A stretch of 64,000 nt of DNA from Variovorax sp. V93. GTDB lineage: Bacteria; Pseudomonadota; Gammaproteobacteria; Burkholderiales; Burkholderiaceae_C. Numbering within the stretch: the first letter of the stretch is position 1; each line of letters begins with the position of its first letter. This document shows, piece by piece, positions 22,046-30,855 of the stretch. The stretch is taken from the NCBI RefSeq assembly GCF_041154485.1, contig NZ_AP028669.1, forward strand, positions 3,534,001-3,598,000, in the 5' to 3' direction. The notes under the pieces are model-generated. The model had not been told where the DNA came from and ran no database searches. It saw nothing but the letters and a program-made list of their open reading frames with translations. Made by a program: the position numbers and the translations under genes.

Positions 22046-23607
22046 AGGCCAGCGGCCTCAAACGGCGTGTGCTGCTGCAGGGCGGCAGCATCGCGCTGAT
22101 GCTCGGCGTGCACCAGATCGCGCGCGGCGCCACCATCCTCGCGGTGCGCGTGTGGCCCGCGGCCGACTACACGCGCGTGACCATCGAATCCGACGCGCGG
22201 CTGCATTCGCAGCAGCTGGTCGTGGGCAGTCCGCCGCGGCTGGCGGTGGACATCGAAGGCATCGACCTCAACCCCGAGCTGCGCGACCTGGTCGGCAAGA
22301 TCAAGCCGGGCGACCCGTACATCAACGGCCTGCGCGTCGGCCAGAACGCACCCAAGGTGGTGCGCATCGTGTTCGATCTCAAGCAGGCCGTGGTGCCGCA
22401 GGTGTTCTCGCTGGCGCCCATTGCCGCGTACAAGCACCGGCTGGTGCTCGACCTCTACCCCGAAAAAGCCATCGACCCGATGGAAGCGCTGATCACCGAG
22501 CGCCTGCGCGAAGCACCGCGCGGCAGCAGCTCCGGCGGCAACAACGGTGCCGTGGCGAGCGCGCCCGCGGTGCCGCCGCCGGCCGCGCCCTCCTCGGGCC
22601 TCGCACCCGACGGCGGGCCGCCGATCCTCGTGCGGCCTTCGCCCAACGTGCCCGCGCCGCGCCCTGTGCCCGACAGCATCGCGCCATCTCCGGCCCGCCC
22701 GCCGGCCCCGCCGGCCACGGCGGCCGGGCCCGCACCCGACCCGCTGGGCGAGCTGATGGCGCAGCAGTCGACGCGGCCCGGCCCCGTCATGCCGCCCGCG
22801 CCGCCCATTGCGCCTGCCGTACCTGCGGCGCCTCCCGCGCCCGTCGCGTCCGCGCGCGGCGGCGCCACCGCGAGCCGCACCGACCGCATCATCATCGTGG
22901 CGCTCGATCCCGGCCACGGCGGCGAAGACCCGGGTGCCATCGGCCCCAACGGCACGCGCGAAAAAGACATCGTGCTGCAGATCGCGCACCGCCTGCGCGA
23001 CCGCATCAACGCCAGCAGCGTCAACGGCAACCCGATGCGCGCGTTTCTCACGCGTGACGCCGATTTTTTCGTGCCGCTGGGTGTGCGCGTGCAGAAGGCA
23101 CGGCGCGTGCAGGCCGACCTCTTCGTGAGCATCCACGCCGATGCGTTCACCACGCCCGCCGCGCGCGGCGCGAGCGTCTTTGCGCTCAGCCAGAGCGGTG
23201 CCTCGAGCAGCGCCGCGCGCTGGCTCGCCAACAAGGAAAACGAAGCCGACAAGGTGGGCGGCGTGAACGTCGGCAACCATGAAGTGCAGGTGCAGCGCGC
23301 GCTGCTCGACATGAGCACCACGGCGCAGATCAACGACAGCCTCAAGCTCGGCGGCGCCATGCTCGGCGAGATCCGCGGCATCGGTGCCCGGCTGCACAAG
23401 CCCGCGGTCGAACAGGCCGGCTTCGCGGTGCTCAAGGCGCCCGACATTCCCAGCGTGCTGGTCGAAACGGCATTCATCAGCAACCCCGAAGAAGAAGCGA
23501 ACCTGCGCAGCGTCAGCTACCAGGAGAGCCTTTCCGATGCGCTGATGCGCGGCATCCAGCGCTACTTTGCGCAGAACCCGCCGCTCGCGCGCAGCCGCCA
23601 GCTCTAG
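22042..23607 (+). CDS. amiC: N-acetylmuramoyl-L-alanine amidase AmiC
   Basis: Periplasmic zinc amidase that cleaves septal peptidoglycan during daughter-cell separation. The N-terminus is a twin-arginine signal (LKRRVLLQGGS, then a hydrophobic stretch), as in E. coli AmiC. The AMIN domain, which directs it to the septum, covers about residues 30-145. A Pro/Ala linker spans about 165-280. The Amidase_3 domain (about 285-515) has the zinc ligands in LDPGHGGEDPGAIG and SIHADAF, and the catalytic Glu in VETAFISN. It is coupled to tsaE by a 4-nt overlap. Activation by EnvC/NlpD-type proteins is known for the family, not shown here. Confidence 0.94.
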   Translation: MKASGLKRRVLLQGGSIALMLGVHQIARGATILAVRVWPAADYTRVTIESDARLHSQQLVVGSPPRLAVDIEGIDLNPELRDLVGKIKPGDPYINGLRVGQNAPKVVRIVFDLKQAVVPQVFSLAPIAAYKHRLVLDLYPEKAIDPMEALITERLREAPRGSSSGGNNGAVASAPAVPPPAAPSSGLAPDGGPPILVRPSPNVPAPRPVPDSIAPSPARPPAPPATAAGPAPDPLGELMAQQSTRPGPVMPPAPPIAPAVPAAPPAPVASARGGATASRTDRIIIVALDPGHGGEDPGAIGPNGTREKDIVLQIAHRLRDRINASSVNGNPMRAFLTRDADFFVPLGVRVQKARRVQADLFVSIHADAFTTPAARGASVFALSQSGASSSAARWLANKENEADKVGGVNVGNHEVQVQRALLDMSTTAQINDSLKLGGAMLGEIRGIGARLHKPAVEQAGFAVLKAPDIPSVLVETAFISNPEEEANLRSVSYQESLSDALMRGIQRYFAQNPPLARSRQL

Positions 23608-23736
23608 GCCTCGCTCGCCCTGCTGTCCCACGCCGAGCGGCCCGAGGCAACGCACAGCCAAGCGCGGCAGGCTCCTACACGGCGGGGTGGTGCCTTTTGT
23701 CCATCATGGCTGCATCACTCTAGAAAGGTGGACACC

Positions 23737-24030
23737 ATGATGATGAAGGCACGAATCTGGACGACCGCGGCAGCGGCAACCGCGGTCATGGCGCTGGCGG
23801 GTTGCGCATCCGGTCCCAACCAGAACCTGGGCACCGGCATTGGCGCGCTTGGCGGTGCGGCGGTGGGCCACGCCATCGGCGGCAACACCGGCAGCACGCT
23901 GGGTGGTGCAGCCATTGGTGGTGTGATCGGCAATCAAGTGGGTCGCAGTGTGGACGAACGCAACTACTACGAGAGCCAGCGCGCGTATCCGCCGAGCGGC
24001 TATTACCCCTACAACGGGCCGAGATACTGA
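23737..24030 (+). CDS. Small glycine-zipper lipoprotein
   Basis: A 97-residue outer-membrane lipoprotein. The lipobox is LAGC in MALAGCASG, near residue 23. The glycine zipper follows (GTGIGALGGAAVGHAIGG and GGAAIGGVIGNQVG), then a Tyr/Pro-rich tail (YPPSGYYPYNG). The start is the first of three consecutive-frame ATG codons; AAAGG lies 9 nt upstream. It stands alone, closed by a terminator at 24051. Function unknown; such proteins often respond to envelope stress. Confidence 0.78.
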   Translation: MMMKARIWTTAAAATAVMALAGCASGPNQNLGTGIGALGGAAVGHAIGGNTGSTLGGAAIGGVIGNQVGRSVDERNYYESQRAYPPSGYYPYNGPRY

Positions 24031-24050
24031 TCCGATTCCACTCTCATCGA

Positions 24051-24075
24051 AGCGCGCCACGGGCGCGCTTTTTTT
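24051..24075 (+). terminator. Intrinsic terminator
   Basis: AGCGCGCC (24051-24058), loop ACG, GGCGCGCT (24062-24069), then a run of seven T. It ends the small lipoprotein gene and precedes the convergent DedA gene. Confidence 0.92.
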
Positions 24076-24087
24076 GTCCGGTACCGA

Positions 24088-24756
24088 TCAAGCCTTCGAA
24101 GGCAATTGCGCGCGCGCCTTCTCTGCGCGCGATGCACGCCAGGCACCGAAGATCGCGATCAGGCCCGGCACGAAGATCAGCGCCCAGATGATCTTGTCCA
24201 GATGCTCGCGCACGAACGGCAGGTTGCCGAAGAAGTAGCCCGCCGTCGCGATGCCCAGCACCCAGATCAGCCCGCCCACCACATTGAACATGGTGAACTT
24301 CGCGCGGCTCATTTCCGCCACGCCGGCCACGAAGGGTGCGAAGGTGCGAATGAAGGGCATGAAGCGCGCAAGGATGATCGTGATGCCGCCATAGCGCTCG
24401 TAGAACGCGTGGGCCTGGTCGAAGGCCTTGCGGTTGAAGAAGCGCGAGTCCTCCCACTTGAAGACCTTGGGCCCGAAGTAGCGGCCGATGCTGTAGTTGC
24501 ACTGATCGCCCAGGATGGCCGCGGCAATGAGCACCGCGCAGGCCAGCGGAAAGCTCATGAGCCCCACGCCGCACAGAGCACCCACGATGAACAGCAGCGA
24601 ATCGCCGGGCAGGAAGGGCATCACCACCGCGCCGGTCTCCACGAACACGATCAGGAAGAGCAGCGCATAGACCCAGGGGCCGTAGGCCACGACGAAGGCC
24701 TCGAGGTGTTTGTCGACGTGCAGGATGAAGTCGACGAGAAAGCTGATGATTTCCAT
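24088..24756 (-). CDS. DedA-family membrane protein
   Basis: Inner-membrane protein of 222 residues with the VTT/DedA fold. Typical marks are VETGAVVMPFLPGDSLLF, the ILGDQCNYSIGRYFG loop, FYERYGGITIILARFMPFIRTFAPFVAG (with the conserved Arg residues needed in studied members), and NVVGGLIWV. The family includes undecaprenyl-phosphate and phospholipid flippases. A GATAAT at 24765-24770 lies 8 nt before the ATG, so its mRNA may have almost no leader. Which lipid it moves cannot be told from sequence. Confidence 0.88.
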   Translation of the reverse strand: MEIISFLVDFILHVDKHLEAFVVAYGPWVYALLFLIVFVETGAVVMPFLPGDSLLFIVGALCGVGLMSFPLACAVLIAAAILGDQCNYSIGRYFGPKVFKWEDSRFFNRKAFDQAHAFYERYGGITIILARFMPFIRTFAPFVAGVAEMSRAKFTMFNVVGGLIWVLGIATAGYFFGNLPFVREHLDKIIWALIFVPGLIAIFGAWRASRAEKARAQLPSKA

Positions 24757-24817
24757 GGTCGCGGATTATCCTTGCTGCGCGCCGCATGGCGTCCCATGAC
24801 GAATTCGGAGATCCAAC

Positions 24818-26035
24818 ATGACAGGTCGATACATCCAGATCGAAGCCACCGACGGCAGCGGCAGGTTTCGCGGCTACCTGGCCTTGCCACGCTCGGGCAG
24901 CGGCCCCGGCCTCGTGATTGCGCAGGAGATCTTCGGTGTCAACCACACGATGCGCGAGGTGGCCGACTACTACGCCGAGGAAGGCTACGTGGCGCTCGTG
25001 CCCGACCTGTTCTGGCGCCAGCAGCCCGATGTGGAGCTCGGCTACAGCGAGGCCGACTGGCAGCGCGCCTTCGGCTTCTACCAGGGCTTCGACGAGGCCC
25101 GTGGCATGGAAGACATGCAGGCCTCCATCAGCGCGCTGCGTGCCCGGCCCGAAGTGAGCGGCGCCAAGGTCGGTGTGCTCGGCTTCTGCCTGGGCGGCAA
25201 GCTGGCCTACCTGGCGGCCTGCCGCACCGACGCGGACGTGTCGGTGGGCTACTACGGCGTGGGCATCGAGGCCGCACTCGACGAGGCCGACCAGATCAAG
25301 CGGCCGCTCACGCTGCACATCGCCGAGCTCGACAAGTTCTGCCCGCCCGAAGCCCGCGAGCGCATCGTGCAGGCGCTGCGGGACCGCCCCGGCGTGACGC
25401 TGCACGTCTACCCCGGCGTCGACCATGCCTTCGCCCGCGCCGGCGGCGAGCACTTCCACAAGCCCTCGGCGCTGATGGCGCACGAGCGCAGCATTGCCGC
25501 GCTGAAGGCCGCCATCGGCCCGCACTACGACCTCTCGGCGCTGTGGGACAAGCACTGCGAGTACGAGTTCGGCACCCGCAACGTCGACGACACCATGTCC
25601 ACCATGGTGGCCGAGCCTTACGTCAACCACATTCCCACCATGACCGGCGGCGTGGGCTACCAGGCGCTGCACAGCTTCTACAGCAACCACTTCGTCAACA
25701 GCAATCCCCCCGACACCACGCTCGTGTCGATCTCGCGCACGGTGGGCGCCACGCAGGTGGTGGACGAGCTGCTCTTCAGCTTCACGCACACCACCGAGAT
25801 TCCGTGGATGCTGCCGGGCGTGGCGCCGACCGGCCGGCGCGTGGAGATTCCGCTGCTGGCGGTGGTCAAGTTCCGCGGCGACAAGCTCTACCACGAGCAC
25901 ATCTACTGGGACCAGGCCAGCGTGCTGGTGCAGGTGGGCCTGCTCGACCCGAAGCTGCTGCCGGTGGCGGGCGTGGAAACGGCGCGCAAGCTGCTGGACG
26001 AAACGCTGCCGTCGAACACGCTGATGCCGGGCTGA
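24818..26035 (+). CDS. Dienelactone hydrolase fused to a SnoaL/NTF2-like domain
   Basis: A two-domain protein of 405 residues. The N-terminal alpha/beta-hydrolase domain (1-235) is a dienelactone hydrolase: gate Glu37 in AQEIFGVN, nucleophile Cys124 in GFCLGGK, Asp172 in ELDKF and His203 in GVDHAFAR. Such enzymes open dienelactone in chloroaromatic breakdown. The C-terminal part (about 240-400: YEFGTRNVDDTMSTM, TPVSIS-like strands, EHIYWDQASVLVQVGLL) resembles SnoaL/NTF2-like proteins. This fused form is nearly twice the usual length. CGGAGATC precedes the ATG. The substrate is unknown; no aromatic degradation genes lie nearby. Confidence 0.82.
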   Translation: MTGRYIQIEATDGSGRFRGYLALPRSGSGPGLVIAQEIFGVNHTMREVADYYAEEGYVALVPDLFWRQQPDVELGYSEADWQRAFGFYQGFDEARGMEDMQASISALRARPEVSGAKVGVLGFCLGGKLAYLAACRTDADVSVGYYGVGIEAALDEADQIKRPLTLHIAELDKFCPPEARERIVQALRDRPGVTLHVYPGVDHAFARAGGEHFHKPSALMAHERSIAALKAAIGPHYDLSALWDKHCEYEFGTRNVDDTMSTMVAEPYVNHIPTMTGGVGYQALHSFYSNHFVNSNPPDTTLVSISRTVGATQVVDELLFSFTHTTEIPWMLPGVAPTGRRVEIPLLAVVKFRGDKLYHEHIYWDQASVLVQVGLLDPKLLPVAGVETARKLLDETLPSNTLMPG

Positions 26036-26079
26036 AAGGCCTCTCCGGGGAGGGCGGCGCCGCGGCGCCAGCCGGCTTC

Positions 26080-26085
26080 TAGAAT
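26080..26085 (+). promoter_or_regulatory. mutL -10 (TAGAAT), leaderless spacing
   Basis: TAGAAT is followed by 6 nt and then the mutL GTG at 26092. There is no Shine-Dalgarno in between. No convincing -35 is seen 17 bp upstream. The spacing places transcription start at the start codon. Confidence 0.6.
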
Positions 26086-26091
26086 GCTCGC

Positions 26092-27975
26092 GTGAGTGCC
26101 CTTCCCTCTTCCATTCCGTCCCCCGAACGCCGCCCGATCCGCGAACTTCCCGACGAGCTGATCAGCCAGATCGCCGCGGGCGAAGTGGTCGAACGCCCGG
26201 CCTCCGTGGTGCGCGAGCTGCTCGACAACGCCCTGGACGCCGGTGCGCGCCAGGTCACGGTGCGGCTGGCTTCGGGCGGCGTGCGGCTGATCTCGGTGGA
26301 GGACGACGGCCAGGGCATTCCGCGCGAAGAACTCACGGTGGCGCTGCGCCGCCATGCCACCAGCAAGATCGCGAGCCTGAACGATCTCGAGACCGTGGGC
26401 ACCATGGGCTTTCGCGGCGAGGCGCTCGCGGCCATCAACGCCATTGCGGAGCTCAGCATTCTTTCGCGCTTTGCGGGCGCCGATGGTGCCTTCGCGCTCG
26501 ACGGCCGCACCGGCGAACTGCGGCCGGTGGCCCGCGCGGTCGGCACCACGGTCGAGGTGCGTGAACTGTTCTTTGCGACGCCGGCGCGGCGCAAGTTCCT
26601 GAAGACCGACGCCACCGAGCTGGCCCACTGCATCGAGGCCGTGCGCCGCCACGCGCTGGCGCGGCCCGAAGTCGGCTTTTCGGTGTGGCACGACGGCAAG
26701 CTGATGGAGCAGTGGCGCGCCGCCGAGCGGCGCGAGCAGCGCCTGGCCGATGCGCTCAGCGACGACTTCGTGGCGCAGAGCGTGGCCGTCGAGCACTTGG
26801 GCGGCGCGGTGCGCGTGGCCGGGCGTGCCGGCATTCCGGATGCGGCGCGCTCGCGTGCCGACCAGCAGTTCTTCTACGTCAACGGCCGTTTCGTGCGCGA
26901 CAAGGTGCTCTCGCATGCCGTGCGCAGCGCCTATGAAGACGTGCTGCACGGCCAGCGCCAGCCCGTGTATGCGCTGTACCTCGACATCGACCCGTCGCGC
27001 GTCGACGTGAACGTGCATCCGACCAAGATCGAGGTGCGTTTTCGCGATGGCCGCGAGGTGCACCAGGCGGTGCGCCATGCGATCGAGAACGCGCTTGCGG
27101 CACCGCGCGCGGGCGATGCCGTCGCGCCGGCAGCACCGCAGCCCTTTTTCAAGCCGAACGTGCCCGCTTCGGGTGCGACCTGGGCCCAGCCGGGCATCAA
27201 TTTCGTCGCGGCGGAGCGCGGCGCCGGCGATTTCGAGGCCATGTGGCCCCAGCGGACCGGCGGATCGGAGCCCGACTCCGAAACCGGCGGTTCTTCACCA
27301 TGGCCCGCCGCCGCTGCGGCGTTCCGGGCCCCTGCCATGGGGCAGCCGGCCGAATCGACGGCCCCGAGCGCCCTGTCCACCAACGAGCAGGCCTGGCCGC
27401 TGGGCCGCGCGCTGGCGCAGCTGCAGGGCATCTACATCCTGGCCGAGAACAGCCAGGGCCTGATCGTGGTCGACATGCACGCGGCGCACGAACGCATCGT
27501 CTACGAGCGCCTCAAGACCCAGCTCGACGGCGCCGCCATCACGAGCCAGCCGTTGCTGATCCCGGCCACATTCGCGGCCACGCCCCAGGAAGTGGCCACC
27601 GCCGAGGCCTGCGCCGCGGTGCTGCCGACTTTGGGGCTGGAAATCACGCCGTTCTCGCCGCGCACCCTTGCGGTGCGCGCGGTGCCGGGTACCCTGGCCG
27701 ATGGCGATCCGGTGGAGCTCGCGCGCAGCGTGCTGGCCGAGCTGGCGCAGCACGACGCCAGCACCGTGGTGCAGCGGGCGCAGAACGAATTGCTCTCGAC
27801 CATGGCCTGCCATGGTGCGGTTCGGGCCAACCGCAAGCTCACGATCGACGAAATGAACGCTTTATTACGTCAAATGGAAGCCACCGAGCGTTCGGACCAG
27901 TGCAACCATGGCCGACCGACCTGGCGGCAGCTGTCGATTCGGGAGCTGGACGCGCTTTTTATGCGCGGCAGATAG
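26092..27975 (+). CDS. mutL: DNA mismatch repair protein MutL
   Basis: Links MutS recognition to strand excision. The N-terminal GHKL ATPase (about residues 10-340) shows IRELPDELISQIAAGEVVERPASVV, DDGQGI and TMGFRGEALA. A low-complexity linker spans about 345-440. The C-terminal domain carries DMHAAHERIVYE, which fits the endonuclease motif DQHA-X2-E-X4-E with Met for Gln, plus MACHGAVRAN and CNHGRPT. It is therefore probably a nicking MutL, unlike E. coli MutL. Translation starts at GTG, 6 nt after TAGAAT. Its frame ends 185 bp before the lipoprotein hydrolase gene. Confidence 0.95.
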   Translation: MSALPSSIPSPERRPIRELPDELISQIAAGEVVERPASVVRELLDNALDAGARQVTVRLASGGVRLISVEDDGQGIPREELTVALRRHATSKIASLNDLETVGTMGFRGEALAAINAIAELSILSRFAGADGAFALDGRTGELRPVARAVGTTVEVRELFFATPARRKFLKTDATELAHCIEAVRRHALARPEVGFSVWHDGKLMEQWRAAERREQRLADALSDDFVAQSVAVEHLGGAVRVAGRAGIPDAARSRADQQFFYVNGRFVRDKVLSHAVRSAYEDVLHGQRQPVYALYLDIDPSRVDVNVHPTKIEVRFRDGREVHQAVRHAIENALAAPRAGDAVAPAAPQPFFKPNVPASGATWAQPGINFVAAERGAGDFEAMWPQRTGGSEPDSETGGSSPWPAAAAAFRAPAMGQPAESTAPSALSTNEQAWPLGRALAQLQGIYILAENSQGLIVVDMHAAHERIVYERLKTQLDGAAITSQPLLIPATFAATPQEVATAEACAAVLPTLGLEITPFSPRTLAVRAVPGTLADGDPVELARSVLAELAQHDASTVVQRAQNELLSTMACHGAVRANRKLTIDEMNALLRQMEATERSDQCNHGRPTWRQLSIRELDALFMRGR

Positions 27976-28057
27976 CAAATCAGGGCATTTTGAGGGTTTT
28001 TCCGGGGTTTTTGGCCGTCATCCGGAAAGTGGGCACGGGCGTTGCGTATGTAGAACA

Positions 28058-28078
28058 AAGTGCCACTCGAGGGCACTT
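28058..28078. other. Inverted repeat upstream of the lipoprotein hydrolase gene
   Basis: AAGTGCC (28058-28064) and GGCACTT (28072-28078) are separated by 7 bp, and another AAGTGC follows at about 28086. It lies in the 185-bp gap between mutL and the hydrolase gene. It could be an operator or a leader hairpin; the lack of a T run argues against a terminator. Confidence 0.35.
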
Positions 28079-28160
28079 GGGGGGAAGTGCTGGGGCGCAG
28101 TGTCGGCGCGCTCCATGCCCGAGCATGAACTTTCCGCCGGCTTCGCTGTCCCTCTAGTCC

Positions 28161-29159
28161 ATGAAACGCTGGTCCCTCCTTGCCTCCGTTCTTTCGCTGT
28201 GCGCCCTTCTGGCCGCCGGCTGTTCCACATTCGACGAACAGCAACGCGAGTGGATCTTCCAACCCAGCGACCGCAGCTGGGGCAACACCGCCACCATGAC
28301 CGAGGGCATGCAGGACGTCTGGATCGACTTCCAGTCCTCCATCACCGGCGAATCCGCCCGCCTTCACGGCCTCTGGCTCGGCGGCGAGCCAGAAACCACC
28401 GACCGGCCGGTCATGCTGTACCTGCACGGCGCCCGCTACAACGTGGCCGGATCGGCGCCGCGCATCCAGCGCATGCACGAGCTCGGCTTCTCGGTGCTGG
28501 CCATCGACTACCGGGGTTTCGGCAAGAGCTCCAAGGGCCTGCCGTCGGAAGAATCGGCGCGCGAGGACGCCCGCGCCGCCTGGACCTGGCTCGCGGCCCG
28601 TCATCCGCGGCAGCACCGCTACATCTTCGGCCACTCGCTCGGGGGCGCCATCGGCATCGACCTGGCCGCCAGCGTCAACGACGAGAGCGGCACCATCGTC
28701 GAAAGCACCTTCACCTCCATTGCCGACGTGGTGAGCGGCTTCAAGTGGGGCTGGCTGCCCTTCGGCCCGTTCATCACGCAGCGCTTCGAGGCGATCAACC
28801 GCGTCAAGGACATCGGCGCGCCGCTGCTGGTGGTGCATGGCACCGCCGACAGCCTGATCAATCCCACGCTGGGCCGCAAGCTCTACAACGCGGCCACCGT
28901 GCCCAAGCTCTTCGTGCTAGTGGAGGGTGGATCGCACCACAACACCAATTCGATCGGCGAGGCGCAATACCGCTCGGCGTTGTCGCAGCTGTTCCGCATG
29001 AAGCCGGAGACCACCCTGGCTTCGCGGCAAGGGGAAGGCACGCCCGTGCTGCGCGGCACGCCATCGCTGCCGGCCGCGCCGACCGCTCCGCGCACCGATT
29101 CGCCGGCCCTGCCGCAGGAAGCGCGCGCCAAGGCCAGCGCCAGCGCGCAGGCGATCTGA
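28161..29159 (+). CDS. Alpha/beta-hydrolase lipoprotein
   Basis: A 332-residue exported hydrolase. The N-terminus is a lipoprotein signal with LAAGCS (Cys21). The hydrolase fold follows, with oxyanion region YLHGARYN, nucleophile in FGHSLGGA, acid in HGTADSLINP and base His in GGSHHN. The last 50 residues are a Pro/Ala-rich tail. It resembles the BEM46/FrsA-like group of serine hydrolases of unknown substrate. It lies alone between mutL and miaA, 33 bp before miaA, so it may be co-transcribed with miaA. Confidence 0.8.
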   Translation: MKRWSLLASVLSLCALLAAGCSTFDEQQREWIFQPSDRSWGNTATMTEGMQDVWIDFQSSITGESARLHGLWLGGEPETTDRPVMLYLHGARYNVAGSAPRIQRMHELGFSVLAIDYRGFGKSSKGLPSEESAREDARAAWTWLAARHPRQHRYIFGHSLGGAIGIDLAASVNDESGTIVESTFTSIADVVSGFKWGWLPFGPFITQRFEAINRVKDIGAPLLVVHGTADSLINPTLGRKLYNAATVPKLFVLVEGGSHHNTNSIGEAQYRSALSQLFRMKPETTLASRQGEGTPVLRGTPSLPAAPTAPRTDSPALPQEARAKASASAQAI

Positions 29160-29192
29160 GGCTTCCGATTTTGTTGTTACCCTCGGGCGCTT

Positions 29193-30179
29193 ATGCCGCC
29201 CTCCGCTGCCGCCTCCGGCCTTCCTGAAAACCCCACATACATCGCGCTCGCGGGGCCGACCGCCTCCGGCAAGACGGCGGTGGCGCTCGCGCTCGCGCGG
29301 GTGCGCCCGATCGAGATCGTCAGCGTCGATTCCGCGCTGGTCTACCGCGGCATGGACATCGGCACCGCCAAGCCGAGCCCGGCCGAGCAGGCCGCCGTGC
29401 CGCATCACCTGATCGACATCCTCGACCCGCGCGAAAGCTACAGCGCGGCCGCCTTCGTGGCCGATGCGACGCGGCTGATCGGCGAGATCCGCGCCCGCGG
29501 CGCACTGCCGCTGCTGGTGGGCGGCACCATGCTCTATTTCAAGGCACTGTTCGACGGCATCGACGCCATGCCCGCGGCCGACGCGGCCGTGCGCGCGCGC
29601 ATCGATGCCGAAGCCGCCGCGCTGGGCTGGCCCGCGATGCATGCACGGCTCGCCAAGGTCGACCCTGCGACGGCCGCGCGCCTCGCGCCGCAGGACAGCC
29701 AGCGCATCCAGCGCGCGCTCGAGGTATGGGAGAGCAGCGGCCAGCCGCTGTCGAGCTTCCATGCGAGCGACAACAAGGCCGCGAAGGCAGTGGATGGCGG
29801 CGTTCTCTTTTCACTCGAACCCGAGGACCGCGCGTGGCTGCATGCGCGCATTGCCGAGCGCTTCGACGCCATGCTGGCCGCCGGCTTCCTCGACGAGGTC
29901 AGGGCGCTGCGCGCACGCGGCGACCTGTCGACCGAGCTGCCCTCGATGCGCTGCGTGGGCTACCGGCAGGCCTGGGAAATGCTCGACGCCTGCGGCGGCG
30001 CGCAGCCCGATGCCAAGGCCATGGACGAGCTGCGCGAACGCGGCATCGCGGCCACGCGCCAGCTCGCCAAGCGGCAGATCACCTGGCTGCGCAGCATGCC
30101 GGCGCGCACCGTCATCGCCTGCGACGCGCCCGATGCCGTGCAAACGGCCGTTCAACGCATGGCAGGCACCACCGCATGA
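29193..30179 (+). CDS. miaA: tRNA dimethylallyltransferase
   Basis: Adds the isopentenyl group to A37 of tRNAs that read UNN codons. The 328-residue protein has the P-loop [14 protein letters not shown], the [18 protein letters not shown] motif that recognises the dimethylallyl donor and base, the [15 protein letters not shown] block, [12 protein letters not shown] and the C-terminal CVGYRQAW and [13 protein letters not shown]. It follows mutL as in many proteobacteria, here with one hydrolase gene between. Its stop overlaps the start of the ABC ATPase gene. Confidence 0.95.
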   Translation: MPPSAAASGLPENPTYIALAGPTASGKTAVALALARVRPIEIVSVDSALVYRGMDIGTAKPSPAEQAAVPHHLIDILDPRESYSAAAFVADATRLIGEIRARGALPLLVGGTMLYFKALFDGIDAMPAADAAVRARIDAEAAALGWPAMHARLAKVDPATAARLAPQDSQRIQRALEVWESSGQPLSSFHASDNKAAKAVDGGVLFSLEPEDRAWLHARIAERFDAMLAAGFLDEVRALRARGDLSTELPSMRCVGYRQAWEMLDACGGAQPDAKAMDELRERGIAATRQLAKRQITWLRSMPARTVIACDAPDAVQTAVQRMAGTTA

Positions 30180-30826
30180 CGCTGCGCATTTCCGGGCTCG
30201 CCAAGCACTACGGCGACGTGCCCGTGTTCGAGAACGTGGCGCTCAGCGTCGAACCCGGCGAGTTCGTCGCGATCGTGGGCGAATCGGGCGTCGGCAAGTC
30301 GACGCTGCTCAACTGCATGGCCGGGCTCGACCACTGGGACGCGGGCACGGTCATGCACGACGGCACCGACATCGGCGCGCTCGACGGCGAAGCCTGCGCG
30401 CTCTGGCGCCGGCGCCATGTGGGTTTCGTGTTCCAGGCCTTCCACGTGCTGCCGCACCTGGACGTGGCGCAGAACGTCTCGCTGCCGCTGATGCTGCTGG
30501 GCGGCAAGCGCGATGAAGGCCGCGTCGCGCACATGCTCGACGCGGTGGGCCTGCCCGGCATGGGCGCGCGCCTGCCGCAGACGCTCTCGGGCGGCCAGCT
30601 GCAGCGCGTCGCGATCGCGCGCGCGCTGGTGCACCGGCCCGCCCTGCTGCTGGCCGACGAGCCCACCGGCAACCTCGACCCGGGCACCGCTTCGAAGGTG
30701 ATGGAACTGCTGATCGGCCAGACGCGCGAGCACGGCGCCTCGCTGGTGCTGGTGACGCATTCGGAGAGCGCGGCAGCCCGCGCGGACCGCCTGCTGCACC
30801 TCACGGCCGAGGGAATACGCGCCTGA
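30176..30826 (+). CDS. ABC transporter ATPase, LolD/MacB (AttE-like) type
   Basis: A 216-residue ATPase of the group that drives FtsX-like permeases. It has Walker [11 protein letters not shown]-loop in [11 protein letters not shown], signature LSGGQLQR, Walker [13 protein letters not shown] and H-loop VTHSE. The ATG overlaps the miaA stop. No permease gene follows it. The likely partner is the FtsX-like permease at 38136, with the AttH-like secreted protein at 45051 as a third part. In Att-type systems these are adjacent, so this set looks split by insertions. Pairing is an inference; a LolCDE or MacAB role is an alternative. Confidence 0.85.
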   Translation: MTLRISGLAKHYGDVPVFENVALSVEPGEFVAIVGESGVGKSTLLNCMAGLDHWDAGTVMHDGTDIGALDGEACALWRRRHVGFVFQAFHVLPHLDVAQNVSLPLMLLGGKRDEGRVAHMLDAVGLPGMGARLPQTLSGGQLQRVAIARALVHRPALLLADEPTGNLDPGTASKVMELLIGQTREHGASLVLVTHSESAAARADRLLHLTAEGIRA

Positions 30827-30831
30827 GCGAG

Positions 30832-30855
30832 CTAGGGCCTGTTAACAGGCCCTAG
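30832..30855. repeat. 24-bp perfect palindrome between convergent genes
   Basis: The sequence is CTAGGGCCTGTT followed directly by AACAGGCCCTAG, centred on GTTAAC. It starts 5 bp after the ATPase stop, and the stop codon of the convergent dehydratase gene (30852-30854) lies within it. There is no T run on either side. It may act as a bidirectional stop signal or protein site. Confidence 0.7.
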
